A program made the translations under genes and the position numbers. From the NCBI RefSeq assembly GCF_943734655.1, contig NC_071354.1, positions 12,680,001 through 12,744,000 of the forward strand: a stretch of DNA of 64,000 bases. Reading direction: 5' to 3'. Source of the DNA: Sabethes cyaneus. Taxonomy: Eukaryota; Arthropoda; Insecta; Diptera; Culicidae. Positions 1 through 12,195 of this stretch are shown piece by piece (position 1 is the stretch's first letter; every line of letters starts with the position of its first letter). The notes under the pieces were generated by a model. It saw nothing but the letters and a program-made list of their open reading frames with translations. It had not been told where the DNA came from and did no database searches.

Positions 1-457
1 GACAGAAAGACAGGACAAATAGATAGACGCGTCAGACACACAAATGCAACAGATAGACGTCCGTCAGACCGACAGACGAAATAGACGTATAGACGTATAG
101 AAATTCTATCTGGCTGCCAGATAGATAGATGAGACAGACAGACAGAAGGGACAAACAGACAAACGGGACAGACGGAACAGACAGACAAACGTGAAAGACC
201 GACGGGATAGACAGACAGACGGGAACGACAAACAGACGGGACAGACAGACGGTACAGATAGACAGTCAAACAGACGGGACAAACAGATAGACGGGACAGA
301 CCGACGGAACAGATAGACAGACGAAATAGACCTATAGACGGAACAGACAGACAGACGGGACAGACCGACAGACGGGACAGTCAGACTGATAGACAGACGG
401 GACAAACAGACAGAAACGACAGACAGACAGATAGATAGATGGGACAGAGAGACAGAA
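1..457. repeat. GACA-type satellite, left block
   Basis: Purine-rich array of GACA tetranucleotides in which GGG interruptions recur, commonly 13 or 17 bases apart (4n+1). The minus strand is free of stops for long stretches, giving artefactual Ser/Cys/Leu/Val-rich reading frames. It resumes at 3501 in the same orientation, so this is the left half of one array split by the 458-3500 unit. Confidence 0.95.
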
Positions 458-475
458 AACCGCCCAAGTAACACA

Positions 476-1325
476 CAAAACAAGCTACTGTTTTACCTGA
501 CTCATTGCGAATATGCGTATTATTGAAATAAAACGTAACCATATGTTTTATTCGTTTATAACGCATATGCAGTTAATATCGATAACAAACAATTTTTTAT
601 AAGTTGTGCTTTTGTTATTGCATTTAATTTGAAAAAAGTTGCTAAAATACCAATTCAGTTTCACAACACAATTATTGCGTACTACTGGCACATGAAATAT
701 AACGTTTAAGTACGTTATTTTTAGTGATCAAAATTAACGATATTTTCGACACGAGGGCGATATTTTTCGAAACCTTTCGAACCAACACGATCCCGCGAAT
801 ACAACGCATATTCGCAGTGAGTCAGGTAACACAGTAGAAAATAATCTTCAGGGAAAGTAGTCGTTTAAGAGTACTATAAACGTACTTTGAAAACATGTGT
901 CGTTATTATTAAGGTTTTGAGTTGTTTTGTGATAACATGGATTTATTTGACAGCTCATATAAAATGAATAATGTTTGTTTTTGTCAACATGTCAACACAA
1001 AGTTTTTTTATTTCTTCTCTTGCATGGCGAAAGAAGACTTCAGTACGTTTTTTTGGTAAAGGGAACATTCTTGTTTATTCAGTCCTCTTCAGGTTTAACG
1101 CCACAACATCCTTCATAGCAACAAATTTGCATTATAACAAAATAATCACATGAAAACATAGATATGTAGGTAGGTATTTACAAAATAATTTTTGCAAGAC
1201 CAACGTTTCTGTAAATATTTTTACATTGATATGACGTTCCACTTATTTTCTAAAACGGGTATTCAGCATAAGCTTACAATAAAAAACACTTAAAAATGAT
1301 TACATCTGTATATTTAAATTTACTT
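476..1325. other. AT-rich flank downstream of the ATIC copy
   Basis: No gene is seen. On the minus strand, AATAAA polyadenylation-like signals lie at 1074-1079 and 1007-1012, about 250 and 315 bases past the ATIC stop codon, so part of this stretch may be the old 3' untranslated region. No poly(A) tract marking a retrocopy end was found. Confidence 0.5.
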
Positions 1326-3187
1326 TTAATGGTGGAACAATCGCAAATTCGTATGTACCATGACGATGCCGTGCTCGTTGCAGGCGTCGATAACTCCTGC
1401 ATCGTTCGTCGAGCCAGACGGACTAGCGATAAATGAAACACCGCTCAACCTGGCCCGATCCACGTTGTCTCTGAATGGGAAAAATGCATCCGATCCCAGC
1501 GAAACGCCGTTCAACTGTTTCGCCCACGATTGACGGTCATCCGATGTTAAAAATTCGGGAACCTCTTCATACATGGCTTTGAACTGCGCTAAAGGCATAT
1601 CCTTGCCGACCGTTCCGTTCACGTAGTTGTCGATGGCGTTGGAAATCTCCGCACGCTTGACACCTTTCTTAAATCGCATTGATGTCACACGAGGGTATTG
1701 TCGGAGCCACCAGTTGTCTGCTTTATCACCAGCCAATCGAGTACAGTGAATACGAGACTGTTGGCCAGCACCAATGCCGATCACTTGTCCATCCTTGGCG
1801 TAACACACAGAGTTACTCTGAGTGTACTTTAGGGAAATCGTTGCTACTATAAGATCGCGAACTGCATCATCCGGACAATTTTTATTACTTGTAACAATGT
1901 TTGTAAACAACGCTCTGTTAATGACGGCGTCATTACGACGTTGTTCCATTTGCAGTCCGAAAATAGTTTTCTTTTCAATTGAACTGAACGGTTCAAAAGT
2001 TGGATCAATCTGGAGAACACAGTAAGCGCCGTTCTTTTTCTTTTTCAAAAGATCCAATGCTTCTTCGGTGTAACCCGGGGCAATAATTCCATCCGATACT
2101 TCACGGGAAATGTCACACCAAATGTAACCAAGTCACACGTGTCCGAGAGTGCTACAAAATCTCCAAACGACGACATACGATCAGCACCACGCGCACGTGC
2201 GTAGGCTGTTGCTAGTGGAGTTAAACTGTCAAACAGATCATCGACCATGCACAGTTTTGCTTGATCCAGCGTCAGAGCTACGCCAACAGCAGCCCCAGCA
2301 GGGAAAACATGTTTAAAACTTGTTGCTGCTGGTAGTCCCAGCGACTTCTTCAGTTCACGTACCAGTTGCCAGCCATTTAAGGCATCACAAAGATTAATGT
2401 AACCAGGAGTCGCATTCAGAAATCTCAACGGAAGATTTCCAAAGATGTTGAAGATCTGTGCAGGTTTTTGATGTGGATTCATACCATAACGAAGATTGAG
2501 TTGGGATACACCGGACGAGTACTGCTTACGGAAGTAATCGGAAATAAGATTGTCATATTCCGCCGTATGTGCAAAAGCCTTCAAAGCCAACATTTGCCGA
2601 GTATTCTCTGTGGTGTCGCCATTATGTTTAATTTCTGCGAGAACCTTACCGTAATCTGAGGGATCACACAAAACTGTTACACGATTATGATTCTTTGCCG
2701 CTGCTCGCAGTAGTGTGACACCCCCAAAATCTATGTTTTCTACTGCATCTGCTACTGTCACGTCAGCCTTGGAAACCGTTAACCCAAAGGGGTACAGATT
2801 ACACACTACGATCTGTACCAGTTCAAAATTTTGACGCTTCATGTCATTCATATCAGCATCGGTGATGCGAGCAAGGATACCCGCATGTACGGCGGGATGA
2901 AGTGTTTTCACTCGACCACCTAGCATCTCTGGGGCGCCCGTAATATCCGATACGTCACGGACAGGCAATCCATGGTCTCGAATAGTTTTGGCTGTACCAT
3001 CGCTTGCTACCAATTTCAGCCCGAGTTGATTGAGCCCTACTGCAAACTCCAATAAACCGGCTTTATCTGATACGCTGAGAATTGCAAGTTTTCCGCTAGC
3101 CATCGTTCTGCGGTGTATGAAAGTCTGAAGTAAAGATGTGTTTTGTCGTACAGTCGCAAGCAAACTAAAGTTCACCAGAGTTCTCAC
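1326..3187 (-). pseudogene. ATIC: ATIC/PurH copy (AICAR transformylase / IMP cyclohydrolase), frameshifted
   Basis: The family catalyses the last two steps of IMP synthesis: formyl transfer to AICAR, then ring closure to IMP, in the cytosol. The reading starts at 3187; Met29 (MASGKLAILSVSDK) matches the usual animal start, and the preceding 28 residues are probably untranslated leader or an extension. Residues about 30-230 form the cyclohydrolase domain (PEMLGGRVKTLHPAVHAG, GGVTLLRAAAKNH); the transformylase domain follows with K292-H293 and ends in HTNLRLFHH, so both ends of the roughly 590-residue enzyme are present with no intron. The frame breaks near 2110-2120: the first frame runs out at 2045 and the homologous protein continues one frame over (DISREVSDGIIAPGY). 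Several near-invariant positions are altered: D63 in the SGGT motif, A259 in the NGxPG motif, F295 in KHVSPAG. Together these point to a decaying copy rather than the working gene; a sequencing error could explain the frameshift but not the substitutions. Confidence 0.88.
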
Positions 3188-3482
3188 TCTATTGATGAGC
3201 TGGTAACGATAGTCTATTTAGCCACAAAACCACGTGTATCTGAATAACTGCGAACTGGCAATGAATCTGATTCCTTTCCTTTTTTTATTATATCTCCATT
3301 ACTAAATTTCAACTACTGGAAGAACAAGTTGTAGCTTATGCTATAATAATGTTTTAAAATGGTATGAAATAACCTGATACATACTTCTTTCAATTGTTGT
3401 TTCATCAGACTTCAATTTTTTGCGCTTTTCTGGTAATAGAGAAGTGCTGATGTATGTAATGTTATACTATTCTATAACAAGC
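3188..3482. other. 5' flank of the ATIC copy
   Basis: AT-rich sequence between the ATIC start and the right inverted repeat. It contains no recognisable promoter element and no gene. Confidence 0.4.
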
Positions 3483-3500
3483 TGTGTTGCTTGGGCGGTT

Positions 3501-4270
3501 AGACAGACAGACGGGATAGTAAGACAGACGGGACAGGCCGACAAATGGGACAGATGGGACAGACAGATAGACTGATGGGATAGACAGATAGTCCGATGGG
3601 ACAGACAGATAGACCGATGGGACAGACAGACAACCGGTTAGACAGACAAACGGGAACAACAGACAGACGGGACATACCGACAGACGTGACAGACAGACAG
3701 ACGAGACAGACAGACAGAGAGACAGACGGGCCAAACAGACAGATGGGATAGACAGATAGACGGGGCAGACAGATAAATGGGACAGACAGACAGACAGCCG
3801 GTTAGACAGACATACGGGAACAACAGACAAACGGGACAGTAAGACAGACGGGACAGACAGACGGAACAGACAGACAGACGGGACAGATAGTCAGAAAGAC
3901 AGACAGTCAGAAAGACAGACAGGACAGATAGACGTGATAGACAGACAGAACAGATAGACAGATGAGACAGACAGACGGGACAGACCGACAGACGAAATAG
4001 ACATATACGCGGGACAGATAGACAAACCGGACAGATCGACAGACGGGACAAACAGACAGAAGGGACAGACAGACAGACAGACGGAATGAACAGACAGTCG
4101 GGATATACAGACAGACGGGACAGATAGACAGACGGGACAGACAGACAGACGGGACAGACAGACAGACGGGACAGACAGACTGACGGGACAGACAGACAGA
4201 TAGACAGATGGGACAGGCAGACAGACAGGACAGCCAGACAACCGGACAGACAGACAGACAGACAGACAAT
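3501..4270. repeat. GACA-type satellite, right block
   Basis: Continuation of the array seen at 1-457, same strand and same irregular GGG spacing, with a local run of near-identical 17-base units around 4130-4200. Minus-strand reading frames of up to 244 codons here are compositional artefacts made only of Ser, Cys, Leu, Val, Pro and Arg-type codons. Confidence 0.95.
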
Positions 4271-4444
4271 TTGCAATGGCCCAAATATATTGCTAAGTGT
4301 TGCGTTTGATGAATGCTTTCGCCAGGCTTGAACCGTACTGTCAACTTGGCGAACAAACGAACCGTTAACCATGAACCCTTAATTTCGCAGCAGTAAATTA
4401 ACGGTTCAGAGCCGCTCTCACGAAAGAGCCGTTTTATATTACTA

Positions 4445-4845
4445 CTAGCTAAATGCCCGATCTTACTCGGGGTCTCCTTCAGTCACTTGTATATCTGTTA
4501 CTGTAACGAAAGTTTTCATAATGGAAGAAACAAAACCTTTTTTCTTCATTTGAATGTGTCTACATCCTTTGTTAGTTCCCTTTCAGTTGTCACCCAGACA
4601 CTTGTAAATCTATCACAATTCCTACAAACCGACACAAAGCCTTTTTTACGTTTTTGAACCTCCCACTTGTTAATGGCCACCTTGTTCCCCTTTCAGAAAT
4701 CCAGCCACTTGTACAATTGCTGTCGTTCCAAATGCAAGAGAAGCGCACCCCTTTACCAATTTGAACCTTCCTTCTCCCCTGCGCGGATTCTTTCGCGTCA
4801 AAAAAAAAGTGCCAAGCGACGCTTCATGGAGAACTGTAGCTGCTA
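4445..4845 (+). repeat. Interspersed repeat family A, 3'-truncated copy
   Basis: Begins with CTAGCTAAATGCCCGATCTT and continues with CAC-TTGTA-rich text found again at 23745-24430 and 30165-31530. The 3' module ending in AACATAC and a TATA-rich tail is missing here. No coding capacity is seen. The class is uncertain: either the non-coding tail of an RTE-like retrotransposon or an independent non-autonomous element. Confidence 0.65.
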
Positions 4846-4849
4846 GAGT

Positions 4850-5985
4850 GCTAGAGTGCTCAATTTCGAGGATAGTGATACGACTCTTATTGACTTTAAC
4901 AGCCTCTCCTAACTGAGATTTAAACTAACGCCTGAGCTGGGTCTATGTTTTTCATTCTTAGTTTTTCAGGTCGTATAATTTATGGACGCACCCTGAATGT
5001 TTCACGCAATGATCGGTTTCGATGCTGGGAGCTTGCTCAGTCTGCGCTAGCCAAATGCACAAATTATCCCTTCGCTCAAAGGGCCACCGCTTCTCAGAAG
5101 GCAGTCGTTGGTAGGTTAGATGTTGAAGAGGCACCTCTGCGGTTTTGATAATAAATTGTCCATTGCTGGCCGATTTTCCGATGGTAAAACCGGTGCGTAA
5201 GCTTGACCCATTGCTCCATTGTGGAAGTTCTTTGAAGCAGGATCCAACGTAACCTAGGTAACCTGTAAGCATTATCATAAGCAGTAAATCAACCGCATAT
5301 TGGCATTTCTGACATTTTTACTGCACATTGCATTAGTATCTGAAATTCTAGTCAAATACTTTTTGTCAGTAGAAAAAGAACTAGAAGAAGTTTAGCAGTA
5401 AAGTAGTCGTATATTTTGTCAAAATAGTTTTTAAGTAGCACTTAAGGTCACTTATTATCATACTTATTGGCTTGCATTTGAATAGCATTGATAATGCTTA
5501 TTGGTTACTTCGGTAGAATGGAGTTAAAGTGTTTGAGTGTTCAGTTTCTACCATACATGTACTTACCTGAGGGTGTGGCTTGCAAGATCATTTCCACAGA
5601 ACTGAACATAGAACCAAGACGACCGTGGAAGCTTAGAACGGTGTCAGGGAATGGCGTGACTGTATCGGTGGGATAAGTACTTTAAAAACCCGAATTAATC
5701 CACCTAGCGGCGTGACCTGGCCTTTCTACTGCCACAATAATCATTATTTAATTTCTCAGGAACTTAATTGTAGATGTATAGATGTTATATTAGACTATAT
5801 TTTTAAATATCCGTTCCGTATTCCTTAAAATCCTTGGGTCTTTCCTTGGGTGCGTAAATACATGTAAGCGTCATTTATGTTACTTGATGAACACCTTATT
5901 TAGTTTTATAATATTTGTAGAAAAATAATGTAAACACAAAAGATAATTTTTACAGACTTGAATGAATATGTATAGAAAATTAGAA
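4850..5985. other. Mostly unique AT-rich DNA with a short dispersed repeat
   Basis: No gene recognised. A minus-strand open stretch at 4958-5278 looks protein-like but matches no family I know. GTAAGCATTATCA near 5263 has an inverted counterpart TGATAATGCTTAT near 5488. The text ATTAATCCACCTAGCGG at about 5694-5710 recurs near 35609 and, inverted, near 60101, so it belongs to a dispersed family. Confidence 0.4.
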
Positions 5986-5990
5986 ATTAA

Positions 5991-6449
5991 CCCTCTAACG
6001 GGTCTACAGACGGCCTTAACTTTCGGGCTTCATAGCCACATACGAAACTTGTTTTGAATTGAGAATATGAAGTATTTGTTCATAGCAGATTTTTTGATAT
6101 TTTGATATTAATACCATGCAATCAAAAGTTAGCATCTTTGAAAAACAAGAGTTCAGAAAAATTATTATTATATTTCGCGTTTGAAGAAAAAGGATATCGA
6201 CAACAAAATGATTGATCTCAAAATTTTACTATTGGTTTGCTTGGCTTCAATTTTGCAATATATCTGAATTAGAAAAAAATTACTGAATAGAGCATTAGAT
6301 ATGAAAACGAAAAATGGAACTATTTCTTAGCTAGCGCTCCTTCAGATAATTATTTTTGCATGAAAATCAAAACTTAAGCTTCTTTTGAATGTACTTTCAT
6401 GAAAAGATAGTCATTAGCTTGATCGCATCGTTTTTACAATGTTAGAGGG
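5991..6449. mobile_element. TTAA-type MITE with CCCTCTAAC ends
   Basis: The left edge reads TTAA then CCCTCTAAC; the right edge reads GTTAGAGGG then TTAG. The 9-base inverted termini beginning CCCT and the TTAA/TTAG flanks fit the piggyBac target rule, with one flank mutated. The interior (about 440 bases) has no reading frame of note, so it is non-autonomous. Confidence 0.6.
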
Positions 6450-6889
6450 TTAGGATAACAAGATGAGGTCGAAAAATAGTGCCAAAGCTGCGCCATTAAC
6501 ATGCTTGAGAATGGGAAATACGATCGATATGATTCCCAGTGCTTGTCTTTTTTTGATTTATTTATTAAAACATGATACATGACATAAGACATCTGTCCTT
6601 TAAAATATCACTAACGAAAACAAATCCTACAAAATTTCTACCGGGCAACGTTTACTTCCTATTTTTCATATAACATTTCTAAGCTCTAGTATCTATTGAT
6701 TGAAAAGAGCATCTATTGATGCGCAGAATTTGTTTGGAATTTGTACAAATTTATTTGGAAAAATCAACTCACTAGTATTTTTGATTCTGTACACCACTAT
6801 ACCTACATGCTTAAATAAACTGCTTTTCTTCGCTTTTTGCTTTTCTTGTACAATTGTGAGTAACAGCAAGTGAAGAAAATGACAATTGA

Positions 6890-7121
6890 AATCTGAAATC
6901 AAAGAAAGAAAAAACTTTTCGATTGAATTCCACTATTTAATATTTATTTGCAACAGATACGTAGTTCGCCTACGACGTGCAGGCTTCATCAGTGTCTTGT
7001 TTCAAAGCGTATACGTATCTGTCGCGAATAAATATTAAATAGTGGAATTTAGTCGGTAAAAGTTTTTTTCTTTTCTTTTATTTCAGAGTTCGTATTCCAC
7101 TAAGAGGCTTCAAAAACTTCA
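6890..7121 (-). mobile_element. Short hammerhead-bearing retroelement, rearranged copy (Penelope/retrozyme-like)
   Basis: Flanked by a 9-base direct repeat GACAATTGA (6881-6889 and 7122-7130), i.e. a target-site duplication. The interior has inverted arms (about 6926-6963 and 7011-7049). The left arm contains a whole hammerhead core on the minus strand, the right arm only the 3' half on the plus strand. The right end carries the family tail CTAAGAGGCTTCAAAAACTT. Short non-autonomous elements with hammerheads are known derivatives of Penelope-like retroelements; assignment here is by motif, since no reverse transcriptase is present. Confidence 0.65.
6952..6996 (-). ncRNA. Hammerhead ribozyme motif, probably inactive
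   Basis: On the minus strand: stem I GACA, core CTGATGA, an extra A, stem II GCCTGC/GTAGGC with loop ACGTC, then GAAC instead of GAAA, then TACGTATC and TGTT. The conserved A15.1-U16.1 pair is broken by the C in GAAC, and stem I ends in a G-U pair, so self-cleavage is doubtful. Compare the intact version at 14971-15015. Confidence 0.65.
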
Positions 7122-7184
7122 GACAATTGACATGTTTCTCACTTTTCTTGAATTTCATTGCATATTTTAAAATTGCAAATTGTC

Positions 7185-7290
7185 ATCACATACATACATA
7201 CATACATACACACATACATACATACATACATACATACATGCATACATACATACATACATACATACACACATACATCACACACATCTCATA
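7185..7290. repeat. (CATA)n microsatellite
   Basis: Run of CATA units with a few CACA variants. The open reading frame across it is an artefact. Confidence 0.95.
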
Positions 7291-7369
7291 CATTGAATAC
7301 AATCAACATTTGATTGATTTGTTTTGATTTCACACGTTTTAACGGTTTAATATACGGTGCTTAAGTGTT

Positions 7370-7837
7370 AAAGTTTGAATAACTTTTGAATGAAGCGTCC
7401 GATTTTAAATAACTCGGTTTCGTTTGATAGATCTCAGCAGTAATTTTCAAATAATCATAAAATGTGTGATGTTTTTCATTAAATTATTGCTTATATGTTA
7501 CATAAATATGTTTTAAATACTATTTTTTCACATTTCTTTATGTAACTTTCAAACTACAAGTCCAATCGTCATGAAATTTGGAAGTTAAGGGTTTGCAAGG
7601 CTCCTCTTTCATATGCAATCAATTTTGTTCAAATCGGTTAAGAGACCTATGAGATAATGAAGTCCCATATTTTTCGTATTTTTATACATAACTTTTGAAC
7701 TAAAAGTCCGATCAGTATGAAATTCAATAGCGACCAATGGGACACCTAGACCTTTCATTTGACACTAAGAACATTAAAATCGGTCCAGCCATCTCCGAGA
7801 AAAGTGAGTGAGATTAAAAGCGTCACATACACACACA

Positions 7838-7879
<42 letters not shown>

Positions 7880-8020
7880 TACACACACACAGAAAATGCT
7901 CAGTTTTCGAAACTGAGTCGAATGGTATATAACATTCGGCCCGCAGGACCTTCTTTCCATTTCCGGTTTTCCAAGTGATTTCTATACCTTTATACTATAT
8001 ATTTATATAGTAGAAAGGCA
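7370..8020 (+). repeat. Interspersed repeat family B, copy 1
   Basis: Built of related modules of the type AACTTTTGAA ... GTCCGATC ... ATGAAATT ... AAATCGGT ... CATCTCCGAGAAA, followed by a (CA)n run (about 7830-7893), the phrase TCGGCCCGCAGGACC (around 7940) and a terminal hairpin around 7986-8014 (CCTTTATACTATA pairing with TATAGTAGAAAGG). A second copy is at 37120-37735. Non-coding; class not determined. Confidence 0.7.
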
Positions 8021-11000
8021 AAAGGTTTGAATTTGAAGTGCTTTTCCTTTGATATTCGGTTTTAGTACTGCTTTGGGCAATACGAAAGAGTAGGACACTT
8101 CTTGAGTTAGTCGTCATCTACAATACTGCCGAATTAAGCATTGCTTTATGTTTTGTATTTACGGTAGATTGCCAAACAGAATTGTGTGTGCAACCTTCTA
8201 TGGACTATTCTATCTATCTTTTTAATAACCTTGTCCTGCAAAAAAAAAATAATTTCAATTTTAAAAATCATAATTTTTTAATAATTAAAACAATTTTATT
8301 GATTTTGGTGGTTTTTCTCTGGGATTTTCAACAAAAATATTGGATTGAAGGTTAAAATTTTTATACTTAGTTGCAAAAACATTTAAAATTTTCGTTTATT
8401 GTGCTTTGGGTGGACCGAAAGGATCTCAGCTTTTCAGGTGTTTTCCGAAAAGCGGAGATTTTTATGCACAGCACGCCGAAATTTCAGGAGGGAATAGTTT
8501 TTTGTCTTTGAGATAATTTTAATTAGAAATTAAGTTCCCATAATTCAATGGAGAAGAGCAGTGTTTTTCTTAACTTCAAGGAAATGGAAATTTCGAGCAA
8601 CTATACATCAGAAATCTTCGAACTGTCAGTTTCTACGGAGTTAGGAGAAAACACCATGCGGCTCCATTGAATTATCGAAAATATTTTTTTCTATTTATGT
8701 CAAAAACAAATAAAAACATAGAAACCTTTTTCAATTTGTCTGATTTGTATCTGTGATAGTGTTTTTGAACAAATTGAATACATTGACTCTGCAAAAAAAG
8801 TTTTTCCCGAACGATCTGCATTTAGTGAAATACAAGAGTCTTACACAAATCATTCCGGAACAAAATTTTAATTGCGAATTAGTGAATTGAACCGATTGTA
8901 GTTATTTCACTTTCGTCTGTGCCACGGTACTGGTACGCTACGAACCGATTATCTTACTCTTGTATATCCACGAACGACAGCTCTAATCCGGGCAGGTAAA
9001 GTTTTTAGACTGAATGAAACTATGCTTTATAATAGGAAATAGTTTTCTTTTTCTGTTAAAAATTAAATATGGCTGTGTAGTAGAGTATATTTCAATTTAA
9101 CATTCAAACACAGAGTAGATATATTATGTGTTGAGATATTCTTGCAAGAATGCTGACCCCCAAGCAATCAAAATCAACTAATCAAAACTAATTTTATGAT
9201 GATTAGACGTACCAGATCATTTGCTCATACAGAAATTCGCATCATTAAGCATCCGGTATCATCAGCCTTTGCATTACAATATTGATGAGCCGCAAAATGA
9301 TATTCCCGCTCAGTGTTGCTTCGCCGTCAGATTTTCGGAATAATTCACTCAAGCTATATATCGGTTTTCATTTCACTTAGACTCAATTTCTAAAATTGTT
9401 TGACCAGGTAAATTATGGCATTCGTTACGTGGCGAAAACACCGAGCTACCGAGCCAGGGTTGTTTCACTGATTCGAATTTTCGTCCAGTTTGTCCGTAAT
9501 AGCTTACATACTAAATCAAGGTGTAGTTCTTTGCACTATTACTAACTACCAAAAAAAGAGCAGAGAAGAATTCGAACTGCACGTTGCAGGTTATGTGCAA
9601 GATAGCACACGAAAAGGGAACTAAACAAGCCTGAACACATCCGGAAAATGAACGGAACGGAACGGAACGTAAACAGACTCGTTCTTCTGTTCCGGGCGTA
9701 CGTACATACGAACGGATGTCTTCCGGTAACACTATCATCAACTTTCGGAGTTTGCCCTCCGGGACCGAAGCTTGTCTGCCGACGACGACGGCGACGATGA
9801 CGGCGACAGACAACAGGGCTCAGGGTTGCAAGTGCGAAGGGCTAATGCATGTTTTCGCTTTCACGGTGCACCATCATTTTCCAGCTTGATGTTTTTCGGA
9901 GGTCCGGGAAAGCAGTGGGAAAATTATTGCATTCGTTGTTCGGTTCGTACGGTGGAACGAAAAACGGCGAACGGCTCACGTGTTTGCCGGTTGTCGTAGC
10001 TCTCCGGGTTGGCAGCGGAACCCGGTTGTCCAACGGTTGCCGGAACATTTACGATGCTAGAAAAGGATGAAACGCGAGTCCTGCTTGGACCAGGAGAAAA
10101 TTAATGCAGCGTGCTAATTGTTTTGTTCGGTCCAGTTGGCGGGTTGTAATTGGGTGCAATTTCTCGGAGCTCGACGGTACGATGGCAGTTGCGGATTTCC
10201 GAGAAGAACTTTATTCTATTAGTTGCGTATTACTCTTAATTGTTTCGAGTTATTTGTAGAATGGAGCAATTCAAGATATAACTTTTATTTATTTTTTAAT
10301 TAGGGAAAGAATAGAAATATTTCTAAAATTCGCAGTCTAGAGGCATTACGAGTGCATAATTGACGCTTTTAAGCTGATAAATTCATCCTGTTATCAATAG
10401 CAGCACTGAATGCTACAGATGGCTATTTTGGAATGAAAGACGTCTCCTGATTCTCGCTATCTGGAAAAAGTCTCACCCGGCAATCGATGACGCAGCACCG
10501 GCAGATAAAGCTCATTTCAATTTCTTTTCTCTTTGTCGTCAATTCTCCCACCGACAGGTAGCAGCTACGTAGCTATTCCCACCTCGCCTCAGCAGCATGA
10601 TCTGCCATTTCCATCTGCTGCGCAGCATGCGGCTGCAAGGCTCCCGAGGCACTCCGGAAGCGTCTTTTAGAACACTAACAGACACGCAGCTGAGAAAGCA
10701 TTTCCATTCCAGCTACGTAAGAAAAAGCCGGCATAATTTTCCATCCATTCGCCATCCATCGGTTGCATAGAAAGCTTTCTCCGAGGGGAATTGAAAGACT
10801 CGGTAATTTAAATTGTATTTCATAAAACTAATAAATAGCGTCAGCGATATCAGATTGATGCTGGCGGTGAAGCAAAAGAAAAACACTGAAGCAGAGCAGG
10901 CTCTTCTCGGTGGTTATCAGGCCAAAGGACACGCCTCCACGGTTGATGGTTATGACGAAGCTGTTTAGTTTTTCTCGCATTTCTTGCTTGTTTTGCATTT

Positions 11001-12195
11001 CAATTTAATGGAAAACTCTTCTGAATGCGGGACAATCAGACTGCGCTTTTAACAGCTTTAACACTTGTACAATTTCTTCCTTTCAATTCATGAAAGGTCA
11101 TTTTGCTTTCTTGATTGATATAGAAAGCCAACCAGTTTATAGCTGTTACTGCGCTCATCAAACTGTCAAAAGGAACACGCCATTCTACAGGTGTGTACAA
11201 AATCATTCAACAAGACAAAGCAACTGCAACTTGAAACTTCGCTGACGACCAGGGCATCGTTTGACGAGAGCCGGCCAACCGGAAATGAACCGTCAACCTC
11301 CTGTAGGTAACGACTGTTCGTTCGTGCAGCTCGTAACATCAACCTACACACGTAGGTATAAGGTACAACATCGCGTAAGCAAAGCGGGGATTACCAAACA
11401 AGTGGCGGAAACTCGTTCTGCGTCACGTTGTTGTGCCAATGTTTGCCGGTAAGGTTGAACGTTGAAACTCTATCAGCAATTCGTTACATCACCACCACCA
11501 GCAGCACCATCAGCACCAGCAGAAGCTAGGAGCCGCGTCAGCCAAGACAACTCAGCAGATAAAATGGTGTTTGTTCCTCCGCAAAATGGTGTTTGTCTTA
11601 ATCTAAAACATTCGGAGCATGTTTCCATGTCGGCGCCCTGTTCGACCCCTTGGCTCGGTAGCACTAGATTTAATGCTATTTCCACCGGTGAAGACATACG
11701 GGGGAAAGCAGTAGTAGAAAAAACATCTCACTGATTTCCGACTATCTTTTTCGCTATCTTCTTCCTTACTGCTTCGGTGCGGCGCGGCGGTAAGAAGGCA
11801 CAACAGTTTCTTTGGCTCGGAACCTGTTCACCGAAAAGCCGCTTCTCATGTGGAAATGCAGGCAGCAAACTGCGGAGAACGGAGGCGGAAAAATCGAAAA
11901 ACCGATCATGAAATATTTATTGAGACGAATTTCCGTTGCTGCCGACTTTTCCGAGTGCGGTACTTCCTTGACTGAACGGTGCTGTTCCTGTTACGGGCAC
12001 ATGTTAGCAGCTTGAAAGTGGATGATGCAGTCACTTGTAAGGTTGCTGGGTGATTTCTAATGTTTACTACCAAATTTATCGAAAACCGAACTGCGCTTTC
12101 ACTACAGTTTTATACCTACTGAAGCGCGTAATGAGAAGTATAGTTAGGAGACGGTAAAATTATTCGCGTTATATGTAACATTACTACGCACTAAT
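8021..12195. other. Unique intergenic or intronic DNA, no gene recognised
   Basis: About 4.2 kb with few repeats. The 9.6-10.1 and 10.5-12.0 kb parts are richer in G+C than the neighbours and include a short GGAAC repeat (about 9655-9670) and a CGACGA run (about 9780-9806). Overlapping open frames on both strands show no family resemblance. A 36-codon plus-strand frame at 10858-10968 (ends GYDEAV) is the most protein-like segment but has no support. This could be regulatory or UTR sequence of an unseen gene. Confidence 0.4.

Larger units (their letters stand above)
458..3500 (-). mobile_element. TIR-bounded unit carrying an ATIC copy, inserted in the GACA satellite
   Basis: The segment between the two satellite blocks starts with AACCGCCCAAGTAACACA (458-475) and ends with the inverted form TGTGTTGCTTGGGCGGTT (3483-3500), 17 of 18 positions matching. 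Joining the outer flanks would give one continuous GACA array, so the segment reads as an insertion. It holds no transposase; its only coding content is the ATIC copy. The same core (CCCAAG, pyrimidine, AACA) bounds the MITE at 40583-40690. Flanking bases AGACAGAA and AGACAGAC could be a target duplication, but inside a GACA array this is not diagnostic. Inference: a non-autonomous DNA element that captured a gene copy, or a gene copy that landed inside such an element. Alternative: chance inverted repeats beside a satellite. Confidence 0.5.

Noticed and set aside
3638..4372. 244-codon Ser/Cys/Leu/Val-rich frame
   Set aside because: Artefact of the GACA satellite, which lacks stop codons on the minus strand.
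10858..10968. 36-codon ATG-initiated frame ending GYDEAV
   Set aside because: Short enough to occur by chance in 4 kb; no promoter, conservation or neighbour supports it.
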